Assembly: GCA_050084515.1 (NCBI GenBank)
Contig: CM114271.1
Location: forward strand, 2,790,001-2,854,000
Source: Blasia pusilla
Taxonomy: Eukaryota > Marchantiophyta > Marchantiopsida > Blasiales
Direction of reading: 5' to 3'
Length of the DNA stretch: 64,000 bases
Shown here: positions 49,301 through 62,096 of the stretch, in pieces
Layout: every line of letters begins with the position of its first letter
How positions within the stretch are numbered: the stretch's first letter is position 1
Position numbers and translations under genes: made by a program
The notes under the pieces: model-generated
Databases searched by the model: none
Seen by the model: the letters and a program-made list of their open reading frames with translations, nothing else
Told to the model about the DNA's origin: nothing

Positions 49301-51092
49301 TGACCTGGGCCTTGAGACAGAAAGATGCCGTTGACATCAGAGATTCCACCATGTGAACTCTCCACGGACCAACACTTGCACAGCAATCAACTTAGGTAAA
49401 TGATTGCCTACAAGTAGTTAGGAAATTCGTATTAAGTAATGTCACCTCCTATCAATGGACTGTCAAGTATCGTTGCTGACGCATTTGTCTCATCCGTTCA
49501 TCATATCTTTACCAACAAGCACCACTCAAGTAACTCCAAAGACTGGATGATACGATCAAAAAGTCACTTAAAATTCTGAGATAGTGCGCCCCAGTGCCAG
49601 GGCACCAGGCTACCAACAGCCTAAGTGACAACTTTGGGATATCCCTGTTTGAAGATTGAATCATACCTTCCAAACTAAAAGAACGATTTACACTTTCAAT
49701 TGCTCTGGGTACGCCGGCAACCGGCAGAGGTGTAAACTCGAGTATAACCAGTTGCTCCATTAATTTTCCTCAGATGAACGAAAGGACAAGCCCCCATGTG
49801 ACACCATTCCAGCACTGGGACGAAAGTTTTTAAAGTACGTTACCCTCCAAGGAAGGAATGTGGTGTGCGAGGCCCAGATTTACAAAGTTGAAAAAATGGA
49901 ACTCTCCCTTGACCTATGGGATGGGGAATGTGAGGGTACATTCCATATTGCATCTCTACTATGCAAGAGTCAGAGGCTCATAGCGGTAAATGTCGACGCG
50001 TCTGGGTACGCCTAGTGCGTTTCTGCACTCGATCTCTACTAATTAGAATCAGGCAATCAGTAGAAGTACTACTAACCTTCCAGCGAAGGCATCCATTTCC
50101 CTGAACTTGGTTTTGAAAAGGTGATTCAGAAGTGTACTTTTACCTGCATAAAAGAAATGTGAATTAATTAACCCTCCAACAGAAACAGCACATTTGACGA
50201 CTTTGCTGAGAGGACTACCTACGAAAAAGTGAAGCGAAATGACTCACTAGGGCCCAAATCAACCCAGAGGCACAATCTGCCACCCACTCAAACTGATGAT
50301 GGACAGGTGAAAACTGTAAATAATCGGACTCACCATTCATACATTGAGCCCTTCCCTGCAGCGTATATCTAGACTAGGACTATGTTCATCGAGTAAGTAA
50401 TTCGGGATAGAGATGGCAGCAAGGCCTTCACTTCTACATGAATCGATCGACCACTAGAATAAGTCCTGCCACACTTCGATCGACCGTGGACCTCACATAC
50501 GTTGCCGAAAGCGACCCAATCATTACCACCTGCTACATCCTACATCAGAATCCATAATCTTTAAAACGACCAGGACCAATCCACACGAATTACGCAGTGG
50601 CCGGCTGTATGAGTAATTTCGCTACTTTCTTGGCTTATGCCATACCGAACAATACATGACATCCCGGGTCTCGAATTGACTCGAATCACCATCGGCTAAA
50701 CGATTCTACGAGCAAAATTCCTCCCGAGACAAATCAGAGCTAGACACAGGAGGATTTTAGAGCCTGCGCTGAAAGTTGGGCCTATTTCAGAAGTATAAAC
50801 AACCCCATTACATTTCACCACATTCAGGCCCCACTTGCCAATTCGCAAACACAGATGTAGACTAAACTGATCATAGGGTCCAATCCGCGGATACGAAAGA
50901 AGCCGTACCGCTACTTTGGGGCCCCATGATTGCCACCACGGCGTAAGAGAGCCCACACTCTGCCAGCTTGATTGCCTTGACGAAAGCATCCAAGCCTCCT
51001 TCATCAAAGACGCCTTGTCCATCGATCAGCTGCAAAGACAAATTTCCAAGGGCAGCCTCGCCTGGAACGTGCCGCTCATTCAACGCAGTCAT
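40366..51092 (-). CDS. RHD3: ROOT HAIR DEFECTIVE 3 / SEY1-family dynamin-like GTPase, 22 exons
   Basis: Exons (minus strand): 51092-50909, 50143-50077, 48689-48587, 48215-48145, 47861-47798, 47621-47556, 47062-47015, 46567-46505, 46022-45966, 44950-44792, 44581-44513, 44333-44242, 44085-44007, 43615-43441, 43251-43127, 43013-42751, 42575-42479, 42305-42117, 41814-41710, 41336-41242, 40882-40789 and 40635-40366. All have GT-AG borders and consistent phase, summing to 2535 bp or 844 codons, close to the usual ~800-840. The GTPase domain has the P-loop GPQSSGKS (57-64, split by intron 1), DLEG (107-110) and RDKTR (181-185). A long helical middle follows. Two membrane segments (about 705-722 and 727-746) form the ER hairpin, then a Ser/Asn-rich tail. 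RHD3/SEY1 proteins, the plant and yeast counterparts of atlastin, fuse ER tubules. Start ATG at 51092 has good context (AAGATGA). The gene appears intact. Confidence 0.95.
45681..45700. repeat. 20-bp perfect palindrome inside RHD3 intron 9
   Basis: The sequence ACTCTAGCTATAGCTAGAGT is self-complementary. It lies in the ~1-kb intron 44951-45965. I see no function; it is noted as a cruciform-prone site. Confidence 0.7.
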
Positions 51093-54000
51093 CTTGGCGT
51101 TGAGATGAAGAGCGGAGGCAGAAAGATAAAATGCTGCTACTCTGCAAACAGATCAAGCACATGCTAAAGTGATGGAGAGATCCAGACTGCACTCCGATTT
51201 GATCACTCGTTCGCAGACCTCAAATCCAAACCCTCCACGACAACCGGCTGCAAACCAACACTGATTCTCCCTAAACACACAAGATCTGAATCAATTGCCA
51301 GAATCAGTGCAAAGCGACCGAGTAGAGAGCAGTACAGCGTTCTTTACTTGCATCACAAACCACTACCTGCCACCACAAATTCATCCGCTGATCGCTACCA
51401 AATGCGCCACAAACCCGCGGCAGCAGCAAACTCTCAACGCTTCACTTCTCCCCTCCACACTACTTCCCTCCGTCCAAGCCAAAGCCAAAACCACAGGGTA
51501 GACGCATCCCACGAGTGAGAGCCGCAGGCGCCGGAGGAGCGATCACCCGAAGCCCAGAACGAACGCACACATGTAGGGACATCCACTTTTTTGAACAGCA
51601 GTCGGGACAGACAGCGAGCGCCTTTGGGACGGCCGATTGGGATTAATTAATTACCTACAGCACTCTACACATGTAGAGTAGCAGTAGCAGCCTGTATCAC
51701 TTCATGAGTATCCGCTTGTCTCTCTTACGTTGCTCGCATTGCAATTCGTGGCAGTATGACGAGGAATGAGTGTGAGATAATGCCTTTTTTCTACATATAC
51801 CAAGTTCTTAACAAAACGATATTAGAGAGGAAAAAGAAAGCAAAGAGGACCAGTCACATACCACGTGGAACAACTAACCAATGAAGAATTGCGAACTGTC
51901 TTGGTGCGCTTTCCACGTGGTCAAAACGAAAACAAAGTGACTCGTTCGATTTGAATTATTATTTTAAACGGGCACAGGAAAAAAAAAGAATTAGTATAAC
52001 GCATGAATCGGATTGCAGTTGAGCTGCTTGTTTCTCTACGTCCGAGATTCATCATCCGCCACTATGGAGAAGTGGGAGTCGGGAACTTTTGTGTTAGGAG
52101 ACAAGATATGTAAATAAAATGATTTATTGAATATCATATTTAGTGCCCTTACATATATTCGTCTTTTTCTCTGATCAGCTAGGTTTTTTTCTCATCATCA
52201 CGTATCAATTACTTTCTCCCCTACCCCTGTGAAAGGTTTTTCAAACGTAAAGATCATTATATCAAAACTATCCTTAAAATTGAACGATTTTCGGATGCTT
52301 ATGCGAATTTTTTTATTTTAGATCATTTCATTTCATAAAATGTAAGAAGAATTAAACTAGTGGTAATTCTGCTATATATGGTGAGTAGCATCCCATATCT
52401 ATGACCTGATTAAGAATTCACAATGTGACTTTCTATGGTACAAAAGTCTCCATAGTTGTCATTGTCTTTTTCAAATGTCAAAATTATATCAGCCAGCTTT
52501 TTTCATTTAGGGTTGGATCTCATGGCCGCAATGTTTACGCAACCCGAGTGCGTCACCGAACTTCCTTCGCACGAAACTTTTGGGAGCAAGAAAAGTCCAA
52601 CATCCTAGCAACCATCTTAATCATAATGTACATTGGGTTATGTTAAATCATCCATTGGTAAGATGATTTCTTTAGTTATTTGTTTGAAAAAACTTATCAT
52701 CGTGACCCATGCAACCTTCCATGGGATCCAGCCCTTAGATTTGCTAGTGAGGTGTCCAGTCTTTTCTAATGAGTCCCATGCTTTTTTTCTTCACACTAAA
52801 ATGGGCCACCACATTTTAATGTGGAAAAATAAAGGTGACTCATTGTACTTGTGTCACATCAAAGACAAACATCAAGAAACTAAAACTCAATCCTCCTATT
52901 AATTCATATATTTTTTCTCAATGAATAAAATTTGGACATTATTTCATTTATTTTTTCTTATGTTTTTTATTTGATGAGCCTTTATAAAGTAGTTTATATT
53001 ACTACAAGAGACCTTAAGTAAAACTTAATTACAAACATTCATTTCAAAAAATTGTAGTTGAACCCTTTATTAAGCATATTTGAACATTGCTCTAAACTAA
53101 AAATGAATGGATAAAATGGAAAATTGTATCTAGGATAGAGTCCTTGGAGTTTTTCTAGTGAAACCGGTATCTTTTGGGTTCGTCATATTGGCAAATGGTA
53201 ATTGTATAACTTGTCAATGTTTGGGCATTCTGTCTATACTGTTATTTGCACAAAGGATCTTAGCAACAAACATCTCTCTATTTGACTCTTATCCTTGTTG
53301 GGTGGTTTCCAATTTTGACATTTGTGCCCTCTCATAGTTTAGTCTCATGTAACTAACATAGAGAAGGATGCAAAGTGAAGGAGGGCTTCTTTCACATGTA
53401 CGAGGCATGGGCCACAACTAGTGCAGAGAAACAAAGTACTTCCAAGCCAATTTGTCTTCACGTCGATGAGAAACAAAACGTTTTGTCGCCCGCAACATGC
53501 ATAGACATCAAACCCATGAGCCCCAATGTCCTTTGCCTTTTGAGGTCATCCAAGACCTCCCTCCCAAAATTTTCCCGCAAGAATTTTCCGTCGTAATAAA
53601 TACTCAGCTGGAAACAAATGAATTGAATTTTCATTTTTTATTTTTGTAATAAAAAAATCTCTATAAGATGTGTCTCTCCAAAAACAATTTAATCTTTAGA
53701 CTTTCATAATTGCCTCTAGGTACCCCTTTTCATCTCCATCCCTAAAACCGAGCGCATCCTAGGAGCATCAAAATTATCAGTGTGCTCAATTAGGTTATGG
53801 ATCTAGATACCTTCCATTTCAAAATATGTAGATGGAACAGGTGTCCACCAGAAAAAAAAATCACTTAGATCTTGGAACATTTTCGTCCAAGAGGAGCCCG
53901 TTTCAGGATAAAAACATTTCCCTGCTTTGCAAGTGATTCTTTTTCAAATTTTTATCGGCTCTCACCCATACCTAGACATGATAAAAACCGGTACAACTTA

Positions 54001-54913
54001 TGGAAAAGCCTTATGACATCCTCAAAACAAATCACAAAGAAAAAAACTACTCGCTCGCCCTCGACAGGCGCTGAGGTCATTGTGAGTTGTTTCATCAATG
54101 AATGCAGTTATTTGGTAGTACAACAATTGATTCCTGAGCGAAAAGAAGAAATGTCGGTCAAGATCAGAATAACCAGCCACGTTGGGATCATCCGAGCAAA
54201 AGCGAGGGAAGTAGTTTAGCCAACTGTCACCTTCCCTCACTGACAAGTTCTTATTCCTCTTTCCTCTGCCAAAAGCGGCGTGATTCAGTGGATCACAAGT
54301 GCTGGGTACAAACGATAAGGCCCAATACAACATCGCCACTTGGCATAGTTTTTGGAGCTTCCCTCCTTTGTAAAAGTCCAAGTTCTTTCCTGTTCTCTCG
54401 TCTTGAGAAGTAAGTAATCCCCGATGGTAGCGTTGGTACGATGTGTTAGTTTGGTGGACGTGAAAGGAAGGAGATGGACGTTTTCGTTTAGGGCCGTCTT
54501 ACGTGTCGTAGTGCCTACTTATGCGGCAGCGTGTTAGGGATGTTTGCAGGCACATATTTCGTCAGAGGCCATTTTAAAGATACATTTTATTACTGTGTAA
54601 GTTTGTTGCTTGAAATTGTGGGATTGCGACGCGTGTTCCAATTTTCGCACGTGTCAAGCCGAAGAAGGTCGAAGCAATGGTGAACTCATATTTCCATCCC
54701 TGGAAGCAGTTTCTCGAAATATTCTTTATTCACTTTTCACCAGAAAATATCGGCTCAAATAAACGAATAAATGTTGGATTTATGTAATTGGATTTCCTTC
54801 CGAAATTTTTCATTAATCAGAAAAATTTCTAAATTAGCGATCTCATTGGAAGATGATTACGGCCCTTCCCTGTTTCTAATATCTCCACGTTTTTTATATC
54901 CCACCCCTCTCGA
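51093..54913. other. RHD3 upstream region and AT-rich intergenic DNA
   Basis: 51093 to about 51650 is GC-richer and probably holds the RHD3 5' UTR and core promoter. From 51.8 to 54.9 kb the DNA is AT-rich with no recognisable gene or repeat. Frames of 70-119 codons here show no motif. Confidence 0.45.
51861..51920 (-). promoter_or_regulatory. Two palindromic G-boxes upstream of the RHD3 gene
   Basis: CCACGTGG occurs at 51861-51868 and 51913-51920, 52 bp apart and about 770-830 bp upstream of the proposed start. This is the full 8-bp palindromic G-box bound by bZIP and bHLH factors in plants. Two copies at this spacing are unlikely to be chance, but whether they serve this gene is unproven. 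Confidence 0.4.
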
Positions 54914-56833
54914 ATGGCCGCAGTGGGGCACCGAGAAAATATTTTAGTAACTCGGGCATCAAACAAATTTTTTATTTTCTGGGTTGATATTGCACTAGCG
55001 CGCCCATCTCGGAGAGAAGAAGGGTTTCGTGTTTTGATGGCCTGTGGAAATTTAGGGCTATTCAAACCAGGGTGCGGGGATCGAGTAGCCCTAATCGAAT
55101 CGGCGTTCGAGTCCAGATTTGGGAAAGTACAGATCCACCGCAAACGGATTGTGGACCGTCAGTGTGTCACCTTGGGATCTTGTGACGAATATGATGTCTT
55201 CAATATAACTTCCGATGTCGAGCTGCGATGCATCCGTGAAGCGAATCCCTGAATGAAGAATAGGACGCGCGTTTCCTGAAGCCTTCACCCCTCGCTTCCT
55301 GTAATTGTAGCTAGGTCCGTGAGGAATTTTGAAATGCGGGCTCCGTGTGGGGTGAGGGCAGCGTTTAGCTTTGCCGGCTCTACCCCGGCCGCTTTGTCTT
55401 GGAGTTATTCTGAGCCAGACTTCTCGGTGCTTTCTGTCACTGAGAGACAACAAGATTGGCATATCTACAATTTCGAACTGTGTGACGCCCTACGACCATG
55501 TTGTACATCATGCAGCAAGCACTTGAAATTATTCATGTGCGAAGAGTTCTATTCCTCCACGTGCCAGGAATCTCTCAGGGAAATACTCCTCCCAAAGTGG
55601 AGCAGTGGTCACATCCTCCAAGCCTTCCAAAACCATGCAGCAATTACCTCCTGCGGGCGAAAGGAAAGGCGAATGTGAAGTCGGCGTGTCATGTGAGTTG
55701 TTCACTTCGCAGTACGTGGAGTTTCGTTCTTTCCTCGTCAGGACGGGAAACCGTCCCTTACCCGGGGACACGCAAGCGGGTAAACCTCGGAAAGGTAATT
55801 TTTCTCCCGGTTTGTCCACCACAGTTTGTTAATTTTTATTGTTTTGTAGCTCACATGTCACTCCTATCGAGGAGGCTCCTGGGCTGGCCAAGGATCGCTA
55901 ACAGGACCCGTCATTGTATGGAACATCGTACAACTCTTTAAGCAAAGCCCCCCCTAATTGTTGGGCCGGATCGAAAGCAAATATCGTTGGCTCATCCGAG
56001 CTCCTTCAGTTGTGTACTCTAGCTACGAACTTCAGTATCTGAAGATTCATGCATCTGTGCCACACATACGCTAGCTAGGGTAATATCCTGGCTCATTCCA
56101 CTTTGATTATAGAAGATAGTGATCTGTTCTTAGGCCTTCCGTATTCACCGTTTGTCGATCTCTGCGACATACACTAAGAAAATGACGAGAGGTGACAATT
56201 CGATTTTTCCGGACCAAGCGGTACAGATAGTCTCTACAGCAGACTTCGAGTAGTTATCCTCCCGGGTAGTTGGTGCCTGAAAATGTAGTATCCTAGAATT
56301 AATTGTGAACTTCCTGAATCCTCGTTATTCGGGAATGATCCTTCAATGGTCACGTGAAAGGACGTTCTCTAATTTGCGGGATTCATGAGCGGGACTGCGG
56401 CAGTTTGTTCAAGGGAGTAATTTCTGCACACTTTTGTGTGCTACCGTCTTTGGGAGAATTAGACCCTTGCTTTGAGTCTATGAAATAGAAGCGAGTTCCA
56501 AGGTTCGCGAGATAAGGTACATCGAGGGTAGCACAGCACAAGCTCTCCGTGTCGAAATTTACAGGGCGACAAACCTCAGAAATGTCCTAGTTTACAAGTT
56601 ATTAAGCCTGACAGACATCAGAAGTCATCACGCTCCCAGAGGTATAATTAATGGAACCTTCTAGAACTACCACCACCGCTAATGAGCCTTGTTCCACCGG
56701 GTCCCAACAGTGGAAGCACAATAATTCCTGAAGTAAATCCGATTCTCCACTTTCAGCTAAGTAATATATCTGGAGTCTAAAATTTTGATGCATCTAGTTT
56801 CCCTGTATAACTTTACGATTGGAGTCCCTACCT
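54914..56833. other. Possible remnant of an unidentified transcribed region
   Basis: A 112-codon plus-strand frame (54914-55252, beginning MAAVGHREN) and others to 55941 lie in DNA that is less AT-rich than the flanks. None shows a domain I recognise, and I cannot build a spliced model. Nothing else is evident to 56833. Confidence 0.2.
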
Positions 56834-57202
56834 TCATATGCAGAGCTGGCCACTATCAGCAAGATCAGAAATGTATTCGGGCAGATAGTCGAAGACCCTG
56901 TCGAAATTTCTACTCCAGTAAATTCTCATCACTCGGCCCGGTATAACCTGGTGACGGTAGACATTCCCCACGGCAGTCACTGCCACTAGTGAGGCAGCTA
57001 AGTTTTGCCTGATTCTTCGTTTACAGGTTGCCGTGTACCACATACCATCTTCCGACTGCAGATGGCGGAATCCTTCCCTAACAACAGAAAATGAAGCACA
57101 GCAAATGATGTGACGCTGAAAACCCAACTGCAGAGAAGTAGACCCCATACGTGGAATCCAACCTACAAGTAGAGATCTAAATCTACAACCATGTACTTTC
57201 AC
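56834..57202 (-). CDS. Hypothetical small ORF, 122 codons
   Basis: This is an uninterrupted frame beginning MKVHGCRFRS and ending DSGQLCI. It has a mixed, protein-like composition with a basic N-terminus and an aromatic C-terminal half. No family is recognised and no partner exon could be joined convincingly. It could be a chance frame. Confidence 0.2.
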   Translation of the reverse strand: MKVHGCRFRSLLVGWIPRMGSTSLQLGFQRHIICCASFSVVREGFRHLQSEDGMWYTATCKRRIRQNLAASLVAVTAVGNVYRHQVIPGRVMRIYWSRNFDRVFDYLPEYISDLADSGQLCI

Positions 57203-58388
57203 TCCACAAAAAGTTAAGTTAAACTTGTTTCGAGCAAACTAACTCAGTAGAGCTTATGAGGAACTGAATGCCATAATAGCGCAGCAGCAGTTAACCCAAG
57301 CCAACTCGTATACGAGTTAGTCAGTTCTATCAATTCAACCTAATGCAGCCATAAAATCTCTACACGATTCTGGACTAAAAGCCCAAAGTTTGCTTCATAA
57401 GTTTTCATAGACAATGCATCTCAACCAGAAAAGTATGGGTGATAGCTGAGGTCTGACTTCTGAACAGATTTGTGGCTGACAGGGTCCAAAACAACAAAAT
57501 CCAAAGGAGCCCAGACTGTCGTCCAGATGTAGGATCCTTGCATGCCCTGCTTGGGTCGATTAAACATTATAATCTATCACCACACAAACTCATTAAATAA
57601 AATAGCCAGGGTTTAGTGAATTGGTGCTCCCTAGCATATCTTCCATCCGATTGCACTCAGCAACAAGAAGCTTGATGTCTGCATCATCTTACAGTAGTAG
57701 AAGATTTTTGCAGAGGATAGAGACACAAAGTTCATATTAGGGTTCAAATCCTTGCTATGTTAAGGGTGAGAGCCTGCGGTACAGCTAACCACCACAGAGT
57801 CGAGAGTTGTAATGACAATACCAAATGGCAATGACCCCGTCATTGACATTAGCAGTGAAGGAATCCTCCAATCCAAACTCTAGATGATTTCCTATCCAAA
57901 AGACAGACTGCGTGTGCGAGGACAATACAAGTCACTGCAGATCTTGAATGACTAAAACTGCACCAAAGATTAGTAATTGCTGTGTAGAATAAAAGGCTCA
58001 ACTTGAGTCCTAACATCTGCTGCGAGATCCCACAAACACCAGAGGGCATTCATTCCTTGAAGTCAAAAATTCATTAATAAGTGTTTATGTGACTTCCCAA
58101 AAAATTGCTCAATAGGTGATTGCTGTTAAGTCTCAAAGCTTCCATCTTAAATGAGTTATATGACATTGGCATTTCACCAAAAAATGTACATTGACTAGCC
58201 TCTCAAAAAAGTTGTAAATTTTGACCTTTACACTTGTATCCCCATTTTGACTCTTGAGTATTGAGTGATTTAGCAATTCTGGTCTTCGGAAAACTTTACA
58301 AGAAAGGATGAAGGTGGTGAAGGCACTCTGTGAAAATTCTAGGTATCAAATGGGGCATGTTTGGGGCAATTTCGTACTTCTTTTCAGC
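57203..58388. other. Intergenic DNA downstream of the trihelix gene
   Basis: No gene or repeat is supported. It includes the probable 3' UTR of the trihelix gene next to 58388. Confidence 0.45.
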
Positions 58389-60640
58389 CTAGTATTTGGT
58401 TAACCCTGAGTGATGCACAAGTTCTCTGACTGCAGAAGCAAGTAAACCTAGGGCAGCGACCATGTTTTCACCTTGCTCCCGCCTAAGATTCCTGTTCAGC
58501 TCATTGTTTCGATCATGGCAATCTATGATTCTATCTACCATAGAAGACATGTACAGAGAAAATCGGTCAAGAGAATCCGAACCACCCTCCTGGCTCTCAT
58601 GCAATTGTTCTTCTGGCCTTTGAGCAGGTTTTTGCTCCGCTTCAGTAGCCATGACTGTCTCATGACCTACTACATTCCGGTCTGTCTCCTGACCACCTGA
58701 ACTCTGGGCTGTTCCCGGACCTCCGGCATTCCGCTTCCGCTTTCTTCGTACGGGAGCTTCATCTGTAGCCGATTGTAGGCCTGCAAAGTCAAGTACCCAA
58801 GAGCTCAACTTAAAACGCTCCTATTTTCTAAAACCCCTACGTTTCATCCACACAGCTTTTTCAGCCAGGAAGGATGATTTTCTCGTCCAATAATCAGCTG
58901 AAATTCAGAGTGCTCCCACCCAACACCCAATTCCCAATCAGACAGAAGGCCGAAAGTTTTTTTCAATCGTAGTCATGATGCGGTAAGCCTAAACCTTTGT
59001 TGCTCATGCTCCGTGATAGCAAGATGGCAGACACATAAAAGATACGCTACCACTATTTACAAAGTTGCTACATAAATCCAGAATGCAAAGCATTTTCAAC
59101 CCACTAACATCCCCAGTAGGTCTACTACGACTTCCACTACGAGCAGGTGTGGAAATCGAAGGAAGAAAAGAAATTTGGGAAGAAGAAGTTACATCTCTTC
59201 CAGGTATCTTCTTCAACGTATCTGAAGATCGACGTTCATGATATCAAAACGGCTGTAGAAATTTCAAACATCTTAAACTCTCGCTCTATGCATCCAGCGA
59301 ACTAACTTTACTCAGGAAACTGGGATGGACAAACCGACACACACTTACGGTTTTCCTCGGGAGGTACCATTACCTCCTGGGAAATAAATTTCCAGTCTTC
59401 CAGCTACGTAAACAGTTCATCACATACAAGCCATTTGATCAAAGACACTGATAAGAGTATCTCAGAACAAGATGACCTGAAACATGGACTGGCAAAGAGC
59501 TGTCCCTCCCGCCGCTAGTGTCCACTGATGACCTCATGCCCCCTTTTGTAGGGTACACAGAAGCGTTTGCTTATAAAAGCTCTAACTGCGGCTATCCACA
59601 TCATCTCAGCAGAATTCCATGCCTCCGTTACTGTGAGCAGACGTGTCCTTATAACATTCCGTGCCTGATTTAGGTTAGAGACTCTGCGTTTGCACAGGCG
59701 CGTGGACAGAGGTCTTTCTTCAGAGCTATGCGAGTCTTAACAATGTCTGAAAAATTTTTGACGAATTGAGTTACTTCCATTCCCATAGCCCGCGCCCCAA
59801 ACCGCCACCGCCACCAAGAAGCCCCAGACATGCAGACAGTTTATTTATTCTTTCTTTCTTACCATGTTGAGGCAGCGCAGCATCGTCCGGCTGTGGGAGA
59901 GTTGGTTCACTCCCTAAGGGTGGAGCTAATGGATTGTCTAACTCGGCATCGCCCAATTTAGGGTCCAATTCGATTCTCCCCGCGAGAAATGAATCCATTA
60001 CTTTCCAAATTCCTTCATCAAACCCAGCCGGTAGCCTCTTCGCCCGCAAGTCCATTCCACCCATCAACCAGTACGACTCCGCTCCATTCAGCCGCTCCCA
60101 TTCCTTAATTTTCTTATAGGCTGTCAGCAAAGTGTTCCATCGCTTCCTGCACTGGAAGCTCGTCCTCTGCACGCCATGATTGCAGCAAATCCCAGCTATT
60201 TGCTTCCATTTCGCGTCACCCCCTTTCACCGTCGAAATTGAATCCTCCTCTATCTGCTTCTTCGCTGTCACCAGCACCATACTCTCATGACTTGTCCACC
60301 TATCTCCCTTCCACCTCTTCTCCCCTTTTCCAGCCTCACTCCTCCCCTGCCCATCTCCTCCGCCACCCCCATCACCGCCACCAACTCTCTCTCCCCTCTC
60401 CTCCTCCTCCTCCATTTCCAATCGCTGCTCATGCCGCGCTCCTGCAACTCCATCTTCGGATCCGACCCTCCCTCCTCCTCCGTCGTGACGAAATTGCACA
60501 TCGCCCGGCAACTGCAAAAGCCGAGCTGGTGTCGAGTGGCCTTGCTGATGGAGAAGCAATGGCAACAGTCCGAACACAGTTTTCCCTTCGGAATCACAGT
60601 CTTCGCCCGCCCCTCTCACGTCCCTCGACGAGCCAGCCAT
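58389..60640 (-). CDS. Trihelix (GT factor) transcription factor, three exons
   Basis: Exons are 60640-59863, 59221-59105 and 58780-58389, in phase throughout, giving 428 residues. The trihelix DNA-binding domain spans about 113-218 with the three hallmark tryptophans at W115 (RWTSHE), W145 (KWKQIAG) and W168 (CRKRWNTLL), followed by the conserved fourth helix (FDEGIWKVMDSF). The N-terminal third is Gly/Glu-rich low complexity, so an internal start at the later Met (residue 76, MEEEEERGE) is possible. The C-terminus (LYMSSMVDRI...REQGENMVAALGLLASAVRELV) is amphipathic and probably a coiled coil for dimerisation. A basic patch (RRKRKRN) after the exon 2/3 junction looks like a nuclear signal. 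It resembles ASR3/ASIL-type trihelix repressors. The donor of exon 2 (A|GTGGGT) is weak. A stronger-looking GG|GTTGAA four bases away (two bases into the intron) would break the frame. Confidence 0.85.
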
Positions 60641-61722
60641 CGCCAGGGGCTGGGCCAGACTTCCAATAGCACAGTGCCAGAGCCCTGAGCCCTCGCGTCC
60701 AGCCGGTGATTCCTACGTGTTCTCCACCGCCTCCGGACACGTGTATCGCGTAACCGGAAACGGTGTCGCCAATCGCCCGCTCTTCCTTTGCCCGCCTCCT
60801 CCCCCCCACCGGCTACCGGCTCTTGAGCAGAGACACGAATATGAAACCGTGACTAACTAGCAACACCCCTTCTTGGCACTAAAACTCGCGATTAGCGCTA
60901 ATACACTCCTCGTTCTACTTCATAATTCACAACTCACTAATCCCCTACTCGCACTAAGCCTCTCTCAACAAGTGATCATCATCGGATTATAATGGTGCAA
61001 GTCCCCTTCCAAAAACCGGATTAGTCTAAACCAGCTCGACTCGTTGGTCCCCATTCCTCTTGAAGCGGAAAAAAAAACCGAAAGGAAACGATAATAATCT
61101 CCTCCACCGTCTTCCTTCAGGGACCTCATTAACCTCAGGAGTCGGTAGAGGGGATCCTAATCGTAGGCATTAACGCACCCCATGGGCATGCCCAACGCTC
61201 CCCGTAGCTCTAGGTAGGAGGAAGAGGAGGACATTGGGCGCCGATTTCCCCCTAATTGAAAGAGGCGTTTCCTGACGCTGGATGTTGGAATCGACGGTGC
61301 ACAGAGCCTTGCTAATACCTGCAATACCGCCGTCTATTGTGCGTGTTTTATTGAGAGCGACACCCGCGCAAATCGTACAGGGAGCTGGTAGCGCGCAGTA
61401 CGGGGAGACTGCCATGAAGAATGGGAGCCTCTCGTCCTCTCGAATGGAACCCGCGATACGAACCGTAGGACTTCATCACATCGGCGCCCGCAACACGATT
61501 TCGACGTCATAAGCCCTCGAAAATAATATGGCCTTAGATTGGGTTTTATTTTTTCAAAGCAATTATATAATCTATATTATCATGGGAGGGTACCTATTTT
61601 ATTTGCAAACACCTATGTATGACATATGGCGAATGTGAAGAAAAAATTTTGAATTTCTGCTTAGCATGGTTAATTTCTTCCCTTCTCAAAGTATACACTA
61701 GTTCGTAAATACTCTTTTATAT
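60641..61722. other. Upstream region of the trihelix gene and intergenic DNA
   Basis: The first ~200 bp are GC-rich and likely promoter or 5' UTR. Further on I see no supported gene. An 81-codon minus frame and a 76-codon plus frame overlap at 61170-61512 without any motif. Confidence 0.4.
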
Positions 61723-61751
61723 GCCGTGCATCGCACGGGCACCTTACTAGT
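61723..61751 (+). mobile_element. Helitron-like 3' terminus (hairpin + CTAG|T)
   Basis: A 6-bp stem, CCGTGC / GCACGG (61724-61729 and 61733-61738) with a 3-nt loop, is followed 8 nt later by CTAG at 61747-61750 and then T. This is the canonical Helitron 3' end: a short GC-rich hairpin just before CTRR, inserted before T. The 5' end (A|TC...) was not located, so the element's length is unknown. Confidence 0.55.
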
Positions 61752-61932
61752 ATATTATTATTTGAGAGTGCCCTTATAGGAGGTGCAATGCCTCCCAGTG
61801 ATACTTATCTTTTTTGGGCTGAAAATTATTTGATACAGGTCGCATTCTCCCTTTCGATTTTGAAAGGCCTCCTATCGACTTAAAAGTTATTTGACGTTGT
61901 AAGAAGGCTGATAGGGCTCGGATGCCTTTCAT

Positions 61933-61959
61933 CCGTGTTGCACAAGGGCACCAACTAAT
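61933..61959 (+). mobile_element. Second Helitron-like 3' terminus, degenerate
   Basis: CCGTGTTGCACAAGGG followed by CACCAACTAA|T repeats the arrangement at 61723-61751 with mutations in the stem. It ends CTAA (61955-61958), still fitting CTRR. Confidence 0.4.
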
Positions 61960-62096
61960 ATCCACATAGGAGCATTTTCTTCTTGGACAAATCGGACGAC
62001 TCTTCTCTGAGTGGGATCATGAAAAACCCGTTGGGATGATGGTAATTTTCCGTAAACCCACAAAAGATAGTCCTCTTCGATTCAATATTAATTTTA

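Noticed and set aside
49509-49760. 83-codon minus-strand frame inside RHD3 intron 2
   Set aside because: It does not match any RHD3 segment. The exons on both sides join in phase without it.
60238-60688. Plus-strand Ser/Pro-rich frames opposite the trihelix exon
   Set aside because: Low-complexity shadow of the Gly/Glu-rich minus-strand exon.
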